Source of the DNA: Halieaceae bacterium
GTDB taxonomy: Bacteria; Pseudomonadota; Gammaproteobacteria; Pseudomonadales; Halieaceae
Reading direction: 5' to 3'
DNA: 32,734 nucleotides
Assembly: GCA_002683335.1 (NCBI GenBank)
Contig: NYTE01000010.1
Location: 1 to 32,734 of the forward strand
Below the pieces are notes generated by a model. The model ran no database searches and was not told the origin of the DNA. It worked only from the letters and a program-made list of their open reading frames with translations. The position numbers were made by a program, and so were the translations under genes. Each line of letters opens with the position of its first letter. The stretch's first letter is position 1. This document shows positions 1-9,975 of this stretch, piece after piece.

Positions 1-2
1 CC

Positions 3-95
3 GCTCATGACGCAACACAGGATTGTGCGCTTTTTGCCGCGGCACGCCTTGGCCAAACTCGCCTGATCGACAACATTCAAATCCTCGACACCTAG
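3..95 (+). CDS. panC: Pantothenate synthetase, C-terminal end only (gene starts before window)
   Basis: Frame from base 3 reads AHDATQDCALFAAARLGQTRLIDNIQILDT* ; the AARLGxTRLIDN tail is characteristic of PanC. Confidence 0.8.
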   Translation, partial: AHDATQDCALFAAARLGQTRLIDNIQILDT

Positions 96-1816
96 CGAGA
101 CTTAAGCGATACGGGCACGCGAATTTCCTCCACCAATTGTTGCACTGCGGCAGGCGGAGGTGCGGTCATATAGGTTAAGGCCAACGTCACAGCAAAGTTA
201 ACCAAGGCACCCACTACGCCGAAAGCATTGGGCTCAATTCCCAAAAACCAGTTGGGAGGCATATCGCCGAGAAAACCGGTGCCCGGTATGAACATGATGC
301 CTTTGTGCTGAAACACATAGGCCAATGTGACGCCCAATCCCGCCAGCATGCCAAGAATAGCGCCTTCACGCGTCACCCTTTTGGAAAAAATACCCAGGAA
401 AAGCGCCGGAAAAAGAGAGGATGCCGCCAAACCAAAGGCTAGCGCTACCGTCCCCGCTGCAAATCCAGGCGGGTTTAATCCCAGATATCCCGCACCGAGC
501 ACTGCGCCCGCCATAGCAACCCGTGAGGCCATTAGTTCTTGCCGCTCGGAAATATGAGGCATGAAGGTTCTTTTCAGTAAATCATGTGATATTGCCGATG
601 AGATCGCGAGTAATAGCCCTGCTGCGGTCGAGAGTGCAGCGGCCAAGCCTCCTGCCGCAACCAGCGCAACCACCCAGTGAGGCAACTGGGCGATTTCTGG
701 GTTCGCCAGTACAAGAATATCGTTATCTAACGTCACGAGTTCATTCGTATCTGGGTCAGCAGAATACTGGATGCGGCCATCGCCATTCTTGTCATCAATC
801 CCCAAAAGCCCCGTGCGCTCCCAATTCCTAAACCACTCCGGACGCTCCTCAATGGCCAGATGCTGATTGGGTTCGGGTTGCAGCGTCTGCATGATATTAA
901 GCCGCGCCATTGCAGCAACTGCGGGCGCGGTAGTGTATAAAATCGCAATGAATACCAATGCCCATCCGGCAGATGTTCTCGCCGCACTTACCGTAGGCAC
1001 GGTGAAAAACCGGATGATGACATGAGGTAGCCCGGCGGTGCCGATCATTAGTGACGCCGTGAAGGCCGCCATGTTGAGCGTACTGCCTCGCACTGAGGTG
1101 GTATATTCCTGAAAGCCGAGATCCAAAAGCGTTTGGTCGAGTTTTTGCAGTAGATAAGTACCATCGGCGAGCGTAGAGCCCAAGCCCAACTGAGGGATCG
1201 GCTGACCTGTCAGCTGCAAACTGATAAAAATGGCTGGCACCGTGTATGCAAAAATCAGCACGCAAAACTGGGCAATTTGGGTGTAGGTAATGCCCTTCAT
1301 ACCACCGAGTACAGCGTAAAAAAAGACAATCACCATGCCCGAGAAGAGGCCAGTTTCGTAATCTGTCTCGAGGAAGCGGGAGAAGGCAACGCCGATTCCT
1401 TTCATTTGACCTATCACATAGGTTACCGAGCAGATGATGAGGCAGATAACGGCTACGACTCGCGCAGTATCGGAATAGTACCGGTCGCCGATAAATTCGG
1501 GCACGGTAAACTTTCCGTACTTTCTCAGATACGGCGCAATGAGCATGGCGAGGAGGACATAGCCCCCTGTCCAACCCATCAAGAAGACGGAACCTCCATA
1601 CCCGTTATAGGAGAGTCCAATCAGACCTGCCATCGAAATAAAGGATGCCGCCGACATCCAATCGGCCGCCGTAGCCATGCCATTGGCCACCGGGTGAATC
1701 CCCTTTCCCGCCACATAAAATTCTTGTGTTGTACCTGCTCTGGAGCGAATCGCGATCAAAATATAGACTGCGAATGTGGCACCGACCACCCAGTAGGTTG
1801 TCTCTGTCAGCGTCAC
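92..1816 (-). CDS. Sodium:solute symporter family protein (ActP-like / VC_2705-type cation:acetate symporter)
   Basis: 574-aa multi-TM ORF; SSS motifs (FYVAGKGIHPVANGMATAADWMSAASFISMAGLI, GGMKGITYTQIAQ); paired with a DUF4212-type small protein and acs. Confidence 0.9.
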   Translation of the reverse strand: MTLTETTYWVVGATFAVYILIAIRSRAGTTQEFYVAGKGIHPVANGMATAADWMSAASFISMAGLIGLSYNGYGGSVFLMGWTGGYVLLAMLIAPYLRKYGKFTVPEFIGDRYYSDTARVVAVICLIICSVTYVIGQMKGIGVAFSRFLETDYETGLFSGMVIVFFYAVLGGMKGITYTQIAQFCVLIFAYTVPAIFISLQLTGQPIPQLGLGSTLADGTYLLQKLDQTLLDLGFQEYTTSVRGSTLNMAAFTASLMIGTAGLPHVIIRFFTVPTVSAARTSAGWALVFIAILYTTAPAVAAMARLNIMQTLQPEPNQHLAIEERPEWFRNWERTGLLGIDDKNGDGRIQYSADPDTNELVTLDNDILVLANPEIAQLPHWVVALVAAGGLAAALSTAAGLLLAISSAISHDLLKRTFMPHISERQELMASRVAMAGAVLGAGYLGLNPPGFAAGTVALAFGLAASSLFPALFLGIFSKRVTREGAILGMLAGLGVTLAYVFQHKGIMFIPGTGFLGDMPPNWFLGIEPNAFGVVGALVNFAVTLALTYMTAPPPAAVQQLVEEIRVPVSLKSR

Positions 1817-2088
1817 TCGCCAAGCTCCTCAAGACTAAGCCGTTTCTCTAACCTCGCCATGAGTCTGGCGTAAACAAAAATCAATATGATAAAGACATAG
1901 ATCGCGCCTTGTTGGGCAAACCAGAAGCCCAGCTTGAAACCGCCCAGCTGAAAATCATTGAGAGGCTCCACCCACAAGACGCCACAACCCAAACTAACCA
2001 GAAACCAGACTGTGCCCAAAATGAGCATCCAACGACGATTCTCTCGCCAGTAGGTTTCGCGAAGCGCTTCGAGTTCTTCTGGTTGCAT
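1813..2088 (-). CDS. DUF4212-type small membrane protein, symporter small subunit
   Basis: Small two-TM protein (MQPEELEALRETYWRENRRW...) overlapping the symporter start; the ORF track starts 4 codons upstream at 2100. Confidence 0.8.
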   Translation of the reverse strand: MQPEELEALRETYWRENRRWMLILGTVWFLVSLGCGVLWVEPLNDFQLGGFKLGFWFAQQGAIYVFIILIFVYARLMARLEKRLSLEELGE

Positions 2089-2226
2089 GACAGTCTCCAC
2101 GCTGTGCTAAATTGCTGTTGGTTATGATAGACCGCTCTCTCAGGCAGCAACATCATTTTTGACAGCGATCTGACGCGGCGTCATCCGATTTAGCGAAGAT
2201 AGGGAGCGCTCTGCTTTGAACACACA

Positions 2227-2251
2227 ACACAGTTGTTGCCAAAAACTGTGT
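2227..2251. promoter_or_regulatory. Inverted repeat ACACAGTT-N9-AACTGTGT upstream of acs
   Basis: Perfect 8-bp arms, 9-nt spacer, in the divergent DUF4212/acs intergenic region, 41 bp before the acs ATG. Confidence 0.4.
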
Positions 2252-2291
2252 CACTTAACATCCTTGTTCTCTCACCCACTGGACGCGACCG

Positions 2292-4214
2292 ATGACAGAC
2301 CCGGCTACATACAACGTGCCTGCGAGCTTCAGCGATGCTCACATCACACCTGAGCGATATCAGGCCCTATACCAACAGTCTATGGAAGATCCAGTTGCAT
2401 TCTGGTCGGAGCAGGCAACCTTACTCGATTGGCACACGCCATGGAGCGCTATTTCCGACACGGACATTAGCACTGGAGCGGCTCGCTGGTTTGTCGGAGC
2501 GCAACTCAATGTCTCAGTCAATTGTATTGATCGACACCTGCCACAGCGTGCCAACGATATCGCCCTCATTTGGGAGGGAGATGACCCCAACGAGAGTCAG
2601 GCATTTTCCTTTCAGGATCTCAAAAATGAGGTCTGCCGATTTGCAAACGTTCTAAAAGCTCAGGGGGTGGGCAAAGGCGATCGCGTTTGTATCTATATGC
2701 CCATGATCCCGGAAGCTGCGTTTGCGATGTTGGCCTGTAGTCGTATTGGCGCCATCCACTCTGTTGTGTTCGGTGGTTTTTCACCGGAAGCACTCAAGGA
2801 TCGGATCAATGACTCCTCCTGCAGACTGGTTGTCACGGCAGATGAAGGTGTACGCGGGGGGAAAACCATACCCCTGAAAGCCAATGTTGATGTCGCTTTG
2901 GCAGATACGGAGTGTGTCGACAGCGTCATTGTCGTTCGGCGAACAGGTGTAGAGATCGAGTGGCTGGCACATCGAGATAGCTGTTATCACGAGGCCGTCG
3001 CGGCTGTCAGTGATGACTGCGAACCAGAATGGATGGACAGCGAGGATCCTCTTTTCATCCTCTATACCTCAGGCTCGACGGGAAAACCCAAGGGCGTACT
3101 TCACACAACGGGCGGCTATCTTCTCCAAGCAGCCATGTCGATGAAATACGTCTTTGACTACCGCGAGGGAGAAACTTACTGGTGCACCGCGGATGTGGGC
3201 TGGGTGACCGGGCACACTTACATCGTCTACGGGCCGCTGGCAATTGGCGCGAAAACCTTAATGTTTGAGGGTGTGCCAACGTACCCTCAGGCAGACCGGT
3301 TCTGGGCCATAATCGCGAAGCACCACGTCAATTTATTCTTCACTGCGCCCACCGCCATTCGCGCACTTCATAGTCTCGGAGATACCTGGGTGACGTCTCA
3401 GGACCGCAGCTCGCTGCGCATCATTGGATCGGTAGGTGAGCCGATCAACCCCGAGGCATGGGAGTGGTATCACCGTGTCGTCGGGGAAAGTCGCTGTCCG
3501 ATTGTCGATACGTGGTGGCAAACTGAAACCGGTGGGGTGATGATCACCCCCCTCCCGGGCGCCCATGCGCTGAAACCTGGGTTCGCCAGTTATCCCTTCT
3601 TCGGTGTCGAGCCAGCATTGCTCGACGAGAACGGAGCTGAAATACGAGGAGCCGGCGCGGGTTACTTGGTTATCAAACGAAGCTGGCCAGCCCAGATACG
3701 CACCGTCTTCGGTGATCACCAACGTATGGTAGACACTTACTTCACGACCTACCCCGGCTACTACTTTACTGGTGACGGCGCACTCAGGGACGAAGACGGC
3801 TATCTACGCATTACAGGTCGCGTGGACGATGTCTTGAATGTTTCTGGTCACCGCATGGGTACTGCGGAGGTGGAGAGCGCTCTGGTACTGCACGAGGATA
3901 TTGCCGAGGCAGCAGTCGTTGGGTTCCCGCACGACATTAAAGGTCAAGGTATCTATGCTTACGTGACGCCGATGAGTGGCGTGGAGGACAGTGAGAGGAT
4001 CCGTACCGAACTGATTGCATTGTGCGTCAAGGAAATAGGCCCCATCGCCAAACCAGACAAGATTCAATGGGCGCCAGGGCTACCCAAAACGCGGTCCGGC
4101 AAGATTATGCGTCGCATCTTGCGTAAGATAGCGGAAAACGAGCTCGATAATCTTGGCGATATCTCAACACTTGCCGACCCCAGCGTGGTGAGACAACTTA
4201 TTGACTCCAAGTGA
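2292..4214 (+). CDS. acs: Acetyl-CoA synthetase (acetate--CoA ligase)
   Basis: 640 aa; AMP-binding motif [29 protein letters not shown], and C-terminal [17 protein letters not shown]. Confidence 0.95.
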   Translation: MTDPATYNVPASFSDAHITPERYQALYQQSMEDPVAFWSEQATLLDWHTPWSAISDTDISTGAARWFVGAQLNVSVNCIDRHLPQRANDIALIWEGDDPNESQAFSFQDLKNEVCRFANVLKAQGVGKGDRVCIYMPMIPEAAFAMLACSRIGAIHSVVFGGFSPEALKDRINDSSCRLVVTADEGVRGGKTIPLKANVDVALADTECVDSVIVVRRTGVEIEWLAHRDSCYHEAVAAVSDDCEPEWMDSEDPLFILYTSGSTGKPKGVLHTTGGYLLQAAMSMKYVFDYREGETYWCTADVGWVTGHTYIVYGPLAIGAKTLMFEGVPTYPQADRFWAIIAKHHVNLFFTAPTAIRALHSLGDTWVTSQDRSSLRIIGSVGEPINPEAWEWYHRVVGESRCPIVDTWWQTETGGVMITPLPGAHALKPGFASYPFFGVEPALLDENGAEIRGAGAGYLVIKRSWPAQIRTVFGDHQRMVDTYFTTYPGYYFTGDGALRDEDGYLRITGRVDDVLNVSGHRMGTAEVESALVLHEDIAEAAVVGFPHDIKGQGIYAYVTPMSGVEDSERIRTELIALCVKEIGPIAKPDKIQWAPGLPKTRSGKIMRRILRKIAENELDNLGDISTLADPSVVRQLIDSK

Positions 4215-4286
4215 GCGATAGGCAGAGTGGTCATTCTTCGAGCCGGAGCTCCTGGCAATCTACTGCCAAGCGCATGGATGGTGTGA

Positions 4287-5702
4287 ATGAGCAATAAATC
4301 ACAACCTTCATCCCAGGTCGCCTTTGCCCTGTTTGCGGCCATCGTGGGTATTATTGCAGTTGGGTCTGCGTTACTTGCAATATCCATCCACGTTCTATTA
4401 ATCATAGCCCTCACCTTAACCTGCTACGTATCCTTGCGACTTGGATATACCCTGGACGAATTGATCGAGTCCATGGCCAGAACTATTGGCCAGTCGATGT
4501 CGGCACTGCTCGTATTCATACTTATTGGATGCATAATTGGTGCTTGGATTCATTCCGGAACCGTTCCTGCATTGATCTTTTACGGACTTGAATTCCTACC
4601 GCCAAAATACTTTTTACCGGCTGGGTTGGTAATCTGTAGTGTTGCTTCAGTCGTGACGGGCACATCATGGGGGACCATAGGCACTGTCGGTCTGGCCTTG
4701 TTGGGCGTAGGCATTGGTCTTGGGATTCCGCCGGGGCTTGTTGCAGGAATGATCATTTCAGGCTCATTTTTTGGAGACAAAATGTCGCCTATTTCCGATA
4801 CTACCAATCTGGCGGCGCTAACAGCCAAAACGACTATTTACAGTCATATTGGCTCTATGCTCTTCACCACCATCCCCGCGTATATAATCACTCTCGTGCT
4901 ATTCACCCTAGTCGGATTTGGCTATTCAGGCGCTGAAAGTGCTGACGCGGCTGAGGTTGCTCTCATTCAGGAAGTGCTTGCAACAGAATTTGACTTAAAC
5001 CCTATGGTACTGACGCCCATGGCGGCACTGCTTACCATGATGGTAGTGAGGGTACATACGCTACCCGCTATGTTAACGGGTGTGGTTGTGGGGACGATCG
5101 TATCGCTGGTTTTTCAAGACGCCAGTTTAGCGTCAGCGCTAACGGCAATTAACGAGGGATATACAAATAAGACAGGGGTTGAGGTTGTAGATACACTGAT
5201 AGTGCGAGGGGGAATCCAAAGTATGATGTACACCTTCTCGTTAACCTTTATTGCCTTGTCGCTGGGTGGAGTGCTTGAACAGGTTGGCTATCTTCGGGTG
5301 GTAGTCGAGAAAACAATTGAAAAAATCAAGTCTGCGGCCAGTCTGATTGCTTTTGTGCTGTTTTCGACCGCATTTTCGAACGCAGCAACAGGCGACACCT
5401 ACATTTCCATTATTCTCAACGGCAGCCTCTACGGTGATACGTTTGACAGAGCGGGCCTGGATAGAAGTACCCTTAGTCGATTACTGGAGGAAGGTGGAAC
5501 CATGACTGGTGCGCTGATTCCATGGACGTCTACGGGGGCCTTTATCACTGGCACCCTTGGTGTCTCGACTTTGTCCTACCTACCTTATTGCTTTTTGAAC
5601 ATACTCAATCCAATGCTATCCATTGCGCTGGCGTACGTCGGACTTATTACCGCCAGGGATGTTTCTAGGATTGTCGCCGCTAAGAGAGCCGATGTATTGT
5701 AA
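4287..5702 (+). CDS. nhaC: Na+/H+ antiporter, NhaC family
   Basis: 471-aa multi-TM ORF with NhaC motif SGSFFGDKMSPISDTTNLA and GxLIPWTSTGAF. Confidence 0.88.
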   Translation: MSNKSQPSSQVAFALFAAIVGIIAVGSALLAISIHVLLIIALTLTCYVSLRLGYTLDELIESMARTIGQSMSALLVFILIGCIIGAWIHSGTVPALIFYGLEFLPPKYFLPAGLVICSVASVVTGTSWGTIGTVGLALLGVGIGLGIPPGLVAGMIISGSFFGDKMSPISDTTNLAALTAKTTIYSHIGSMLFTTIPAYIITLVLFTLVGFGYSGAESADAAEVALIQEVLATEFDLNPMVLTPMAALLTMMVVRVHTLPAMLTGVVVGTIVSLVFQDASLASALTAINEGYTNKTGVEVVDTLIVRGGIQSMMYTFSLTFIALSLGGVLEQVGYLRVVVEKTIEKIKSAASLIAFVLFSTAFSNAATGDTYISIILNGSLYGDTFDRAGLDRSTLSRLLEEGGTMTGALIPWTSTGAFITGTLGVSTLSYLPYCFLNILNPMLSIALAYVGLITARDVSRIVAAKRADVL

Positions 5703-5721
5703 GCGGCCTCCGCAGCCAATA

Positions 5722-5777
5722 ACACGTGCCGACCCCAGCGTGGTGAAACAACTTATTGACGCCAAGTAAGCGAGAGG
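5722..5777 (+). pseudogene. Near-copy of the acs 3' end (encodes ADPSVVKQLIDAK*)
   Basis: 51 of 56 bases identical to 4167-4222, counted by hand; covers the last acs codons, stop and following bases. Confidence 0.8.
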
Positions 5778-5997
5778 AACTAATAACGTCCCCTCTGCAC
5801 CCGATTTGATTGAAACATTCTCTCCACAACTGAGACCCCTCCAATGCTCAGGATTAGGTACTTTCAGCTAACAGAAGCGCATCGCCACTTGCGGCGCAGG
5901 TATCTGGTGAGAAGTATGGTGACTATCAGCAGGTCACAGCGCTTATCCGCGGCAAGACGTTATCACGACGTCAAGTAAGGCAAATACCTCCGCGGCC

Positions 5998-6025
5998 AAA
6001 AAAAACCGCGGCTAATGCCGCGGTT
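5998..6025 (-). terminator. Rho-independent terminator after pnp
   Basis: Minus strand AACCGCGGC-ATTA-GCCGCGGTT followed by TTTTTT; 9-bp stem. Confidence 0.88.
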
Positions 6026-6077
6026 AATTTCTGCTATGCAGAGCGCCTCACTATGAAGCGCACTGCGTAAAGAGCGC

Positions 6078-8228
6078 CTATTCCTGTTCCAGCGACTCCG
6101 GTTCAGCTGAATCATCGTTTTCCGCGGAATCAGCTGGCGCAGTGGCCTCGGCTGCGATCTCTCGCATCGACAGTTTTATGCGGCCACGCTGATCAACGTC
6201 CAGCACCTTGACCTGCACTTCCTGACCTTCCGAAAGGTAATCAGACACATTCTCAACACGCTCATCGGCAATCTGTGAGATATGCACCAACCCGTCTTTA
6301 CCGGGAAGAATGGTTACGAAGGCTCCGAAGTCAACAATTCGTGCGACGGTGCCAGTATAGATCTCTCCAACCTCGGCCTCTGCCGTGATAGCCATAATCA
6401 TCTCGATAGCGGCGTCTCGGGAGGCGGCATTTTGACCAAACACTTTCACTGTGCCGTCGTCGTTGATGTCGACGGTCGCACCCGATTCCTCCGTTATCTG
6501 GCGAATGGTCGCGCCACCCTTGCCGATAATGTCGCGTATCTTATCCTGATCAATTTTTAAGCTACTCATACTGGGTGCGTTGTCAGACGTAATCTCTCGG
6601 GGTGCGTCAAGCACCGTATTCATCTGCCCAAGAATATGAAGTCTCGCCTCAAGCGCCTGCTCCAAAGCGCGCTCCATGATCTCTTCGTTGATGCCCTCGA
6701 TTTTGATATCCATCTGCAATGCAGTCACGCCCTTGGCAGTGCCTGCAACCTTGAAGTCCATATCGCCGAGGTGGTCCTCGTCGCCTAAAATGTCGGTTAA
6801 CACAGCAAACTGATTGCCATCTTTTACCAGACCCATAGCAATACCTGCTACTGGAGCAGACAGTGGCACCCCTGCAGCCATCATTGAGAGCGAGCCGACA
6901 CACACTGATGCCATGGAACTAGAGCCGTTGGACTCAGTAATCTCGGAAACAACGCGTATGGTGTAAGGAAATTCTTCCTCACCTGGCAATACTGCTGCCA
7001 AACCACGTCTTGCCAGTCGCCCATGACCCACTTCACGACGGCTAGTAAAACCGATGCGCCCCGCTTCTCCCACAGAGTAGGGTGGAAAATTATAATGAAG
7101 CATAAATGGGTCGCGGCGTTCACCTTCCAAAGCGTCAATGATCTGCGCGTCCCGCGTAGAACCCAGCGTAACTGCACCAATGGCCTGAGTTTCGCCACGG
7201 GTGAAGAGTGCAGAACCGTGTGCCTTCGACAGTACATCCACCTCGCAGGCAATCGCCCTGACCGTGCGATTATCGCGCCCGTCAATGCGCGGTTCGCCCG
7301 CCAGAATACGGCTACGAACAATGTTTTTTTCGAGAGTCTTAAAGATGTCTTTAACGTCGTCTGGGGCTGGGCCATCATCTGTTGCAAGTTGAGCAACGAC
7401 GTCGTCTTTTACTTGACCGACACGCTCATAGCGCGCAGCTTTCTCAGTGATTCGGTAAGCCTCTCCCAATGGCCCGGAGGCGGCAGCCTGCACCGCTGCA
7501 ACCAATTCTTCGTCAGCTTCCGGAGCCTGCCATTCCCAGCGCGGCTTGCCAGCTTCGGCTACGAGCTCGTTGATAGCATTGATCACTGTTTGCATCTCCT
7601 GGTGTGCAAACAACACAGCGCCCAACATTTGATCTTCAGTGAGCTCTTTGGCCTGCGACTCCACCATCAGCACTGCATCTTTCGTACCGGCCACCACCAT
7701 ATCGAGCTGGCTATCTGCCAACGCTGAATATGTCGGGTTTAAAACGTAGCCACTGGCTTCGGTAAAGCCCACCCGCGCGCCACCTATCGGGCCGTTAAAT
7801 GGACAACCTGAGATCGCCAGCGCCGCTGAAGTACCAATCATCGCAGGGATATCAGGGTCAGTCTCTTTATCAGCTGACATGACTGTGCAAACCACCTGCA
7901 CCTCGTTCATAAAACCGTCTGCAAAGAGCGGGCGAATAGGTCGGTCAATCAAGCGCGATGTCAAAGTCTCTTTTTCACTGGGTCGCGCTTCTCGCTTAAA
8001 AAACCCACCCGGGATTTTTCCAACCGAGTAAGTCTTTTCGATGTAATGCACACCCAAAGGGAAGAATGCTTGTCCTGGCTTCGCTTTAGGGTCGGCAACA
8101 ACGGTACAGAGCACGCTAGTGCTTCCCATCGATATCAATACTGATCCGGACGCCTGTCTTGCAATACGGCCGGTTTCCAGCGTGACTTCTTGGTCACCGT
8201 ACTGGAACGTTTTTTTCACTACATTCAC
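6078..8228 (-). CDS. pnp: Polyribonucleotide nucleotidyltransferase
   Basis: 716 aa with RNase PH repeats, KH ([23 protein letters not shown]) and S1 domains; next to rpsO. Confidence 0.97.
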   Translation of the reverse strand: MNVVKKTFQYGDQEVTLETGRIARQASGSVLISMGSTSVLCTVVADPKAKPGQAFFPLGVHYIEKTYSVGKIPGGFFKREARPSEKETLTSRLIDRPIRPLFADGFMNEVQVVCTVMSADKETDPDIPAMIGTSAALAISGCPFNGPIGGARVGFTEASGYVLNPTYSALADSQLDMVVAGTKDAVLMVESQAKELTEDQMLGAVLFAHQEMQTVINAINELVAEAGKPRWEWQAPEADEELVAAVQAAASGPLGEAYRITEKAARYERVGQVKDDVVAQLATDDGPAPDDVKDIFKTLEKNIVRSRILAGEPRIDGRDNRTVRAIACEVDVLSKAHGSALFTRGETQAIGAVTLGSTRDAQIIDALEGERRDPFMLHYNFPPYSVGEAGRIGFTSRREVGHGRLARRGLAAVLPGEEEFPYTIRVVSEITESNGSSSMASVCVGSLSMMAAGVPLSAPVAGIAMGLVKDGNQFAVLTDILGDEDHLGDMDFKVAGTAKGVTALQMDIKIEGINEEIMERALEQALEARLHILGQMNTVLDAPREITSDNAPSMSSLKIDQDKIRDIIGKGGATIRQITEESGATVDINDDGTVKVFGQNAASRDAAIEMIMAITAEAEVGEIYTGTVARIVDFGAFVTILPGKDGLVHISQIADERVENVSDYLSEGQEVQVKVLDVDQRGRIKLSMREIAAEATAPADSAENDDSAEPESLEQE

Positions 8229-8280
8229 GTGTCTTCTCCAAATATGACGAGGCCGACGCTGGGCCGGCCCTTTCTGACCC

Positions 8281-8550
8281 TCAGCGGCGCAGACCCAACC
8301 GCTTGATCAACTCTGCATAGCGGGCGGTATCTTTCTGCTTGAGGTAGTCGAGTAACTTTCGACGCTGGTTCACCATACGAATCAGACCACGTCGAGAGTG
8401 GTGGTCCTGAGAATGGTCCTTAAAGTGGGACTGCAGCTGCTCTATATTTGCCGTGAGCAGTGCGACCTGTACTTCCGGTGATCCAGTGTCGCCATCTGAC
8501 TGCTGGTAATCGGTAACAATTTGCGCCTTGGTGGCTGCGTCCAACGCCAT
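8281..8550 (-). CDS. rpsO: 30S ribosomal protein S15
   Basis: 89 aa; [49 protein letters not shown]. Confidence 0.98.
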   Translation of the reverse strand: MALDAATKAQIVTDYQQSDGDTGSPEVQVALLTANIEQLQSHFKDHSQDHHSRRGLIRMVNQRRKLLDYLKQKDTARYAELIKRLGLRR

Positions 8551-8635
8551 GGTGTTTTCTCCAACCTGCTTGTTAAAAGCGAGCCTATCCGTGCAGGTTT
8601 ACAGACAGGTTCGCAGGGCGGCTAGTGCCGTAAAT

Positions 8636-9559
8636 TTACTGGGAAAGAAGCCGCACTGGGGCCAATTTTCCATCTTCTCGAACAAGACCGACGCCGAGGA
8701 AACATCCCCCCGCGTCGGCGATGCGCACCATACCACTCTGGGGGCCATTTGGCACTACCACTGGTTGACCCTTTCTCATGTAAAAAGTTGCGGCTTCGGA
8801 AAGCTCAACTCGCGGCAGTTGGGGCATGCAGGCCTCGATCGGTGCGAGTAATTCATCCAGCGCTTGCTCGGAGTGCTGATCCCGCTGTCTTGATAAGTGA
8901 TCCAGAGTCACCGCGGTCGAGAGATCGAATGGACCAGACTGACACCGCCTGAGCGCGCCGACATGCGCAGGTACGCCGAGTGCCGCTCCCAGATCTTCTG
9001 CAAGTGTGCGAATGTAAGTGCCCTTGCTACACAGTACCGCAACATCCACTGTCGCTATTTCTCCGGCACGAAATGCAAGTAAATCGAAGCGATGTATGAT
9101 CACGGCGCGCGCCTTTCGCTCCACCTGCTCACCGGCTCTGGCAAGCTTATATAGTGGCTTGCCATCCACCTTGAGTGCCGAATACATTGGTGGGACCTGA
9201 TCGATCTGCCCCGTCAACCCTGCCTGCGCTTGGGTGATAGCGTCCTGTGTAATATGCGACGCGGAGGCTTGTCGGAGGGTATTGCCATCCGCATCCGCAG
9301 TGTCAGTGCCCACGCCCAATACAAAAGTGCTGGTGTATTCCTTATCGGCATCCAGCAAAAACTGAGAGAATTTAGTGGCCTCACCAAAACAAAGCGGAAG
9401 GACTCCGGTCGCCAACGGATCTAAACTGCCGGTATGCCCGGCCTTTGCAGCACCATAGAGTCGCTTGGCGCGCTGTAGCGCTAAATTAGAGGTGATACCT
9501 CCGGGCTTGTCGATGACCAGCAGCCCGTTTACCTGCCGTCCTTTTCGCCGTCGACCCAT
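8636..9559 (-). CDS. truB: tRNA pseudouridine(55) synthase
   Basis: 307 aa; NGLLVIDKPGGITSN and GHTGSLDPLATGVLPLCFGEATKFSQ. Confidence 0.97.
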   Translation of the reverse strand: MGRRRKGRQVNGLLVIDKPGGITSNLALQRAKRLYGAAKAGHTGSLDPLATGVLPLCFGEATKFSQFLLDADKEYTSTFVLGVGTDTADADGNTLRQASASHITQDAITQAQAGLTGQIDQVPPMYSALKVDGKPLYKLARAGEQVERKARAVIIHRFDLLAFRAGEIATVDVAVLCSKGTYIRTLAEDLGAALGVPAHVGALRRCQSGPFDLSTAVTLDHLSRQRDQHSEQALDELLAPIEACMPQLPRVELSEAATFYMRKGQPVVVPNGPQSGMVRIADAGGCFLGVGLVREDGKLAPVRLLSQ

Positions 9560-9966
9560 TATTCCGAAGAAAAATCAGATACCGACGGCGTCTCAGATGC
9601 AAGCTGCTCGTCGACTCGACGCACCTCTCTCAACAAGCTCTCCATATCCCGACCGCGGCCAACACTCTCATCAAATCGAAAACCCAACCGTGGAACGGTT
9701 CGCATAGACGAACCTTTGGCTAAATGGGACCGTAAAAACCCCGATACTTTTTCGAGCACGCGGGTCATTTCCGCTCGATGTTCGGCGGAGGCATCCTCCA
9801 TCAGCGTAAAAAAAACCTTGGCGTGGGACAAGTCTCGACTGACCTCAACGCCGGTCAGGCTTACTTGCTGGACACGAGGGTCACGGACCGTAGTTCGAAG
9901 CAAATGCCCCAATTCCTTATACAGGAACTGACTGACCCGCTCAGTCCGATCAAACTCCTTACCCAT
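9559..9966 (-). CDS. rbfA: Ribosome-binding factor A
   Basis: 135 aa; position between infB and truB; RTERVSQFLYKELGHLLRTTVRDPRV. Confidence 0.95.
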   Translation of the reverse strand: MGKEFDRTERVSQFLYKELGHLLRTTVRDPRVQQVSLTGVEVSRDLSHAKVFFTLMEDASAEHRAEMTRVLEKVSGFLRSHLAKGSSMRTVPRLGFRFDESVGRGRDMESLLREVRRVDEQLASETPSVSDFSSE

Positions 9967-9975
9967 AATCCTGCT

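Noticed and set aside
897-1873. Large shadow ORFs over the symporter gene (897..1574 minus, 1277..1873 plus)
   Set aside because: Fully inside the well-supported symporter CDS in other frames; translations have Cys/His/Arg-rich out-of-frame composition.
7023-7727. 234-aa plus-strand ORF antisense to pnp
   Set aside because: Antisense of a highly conserved gene, no recognisable motif; expected by chance from codon bias.
8251-8270. GC-rich palindrome (GGGCCGGCCC) between rpsO and pnp
   Set aside because: Short stem without a T tract; compatible with the ordinary rpsO-pnp processing region.
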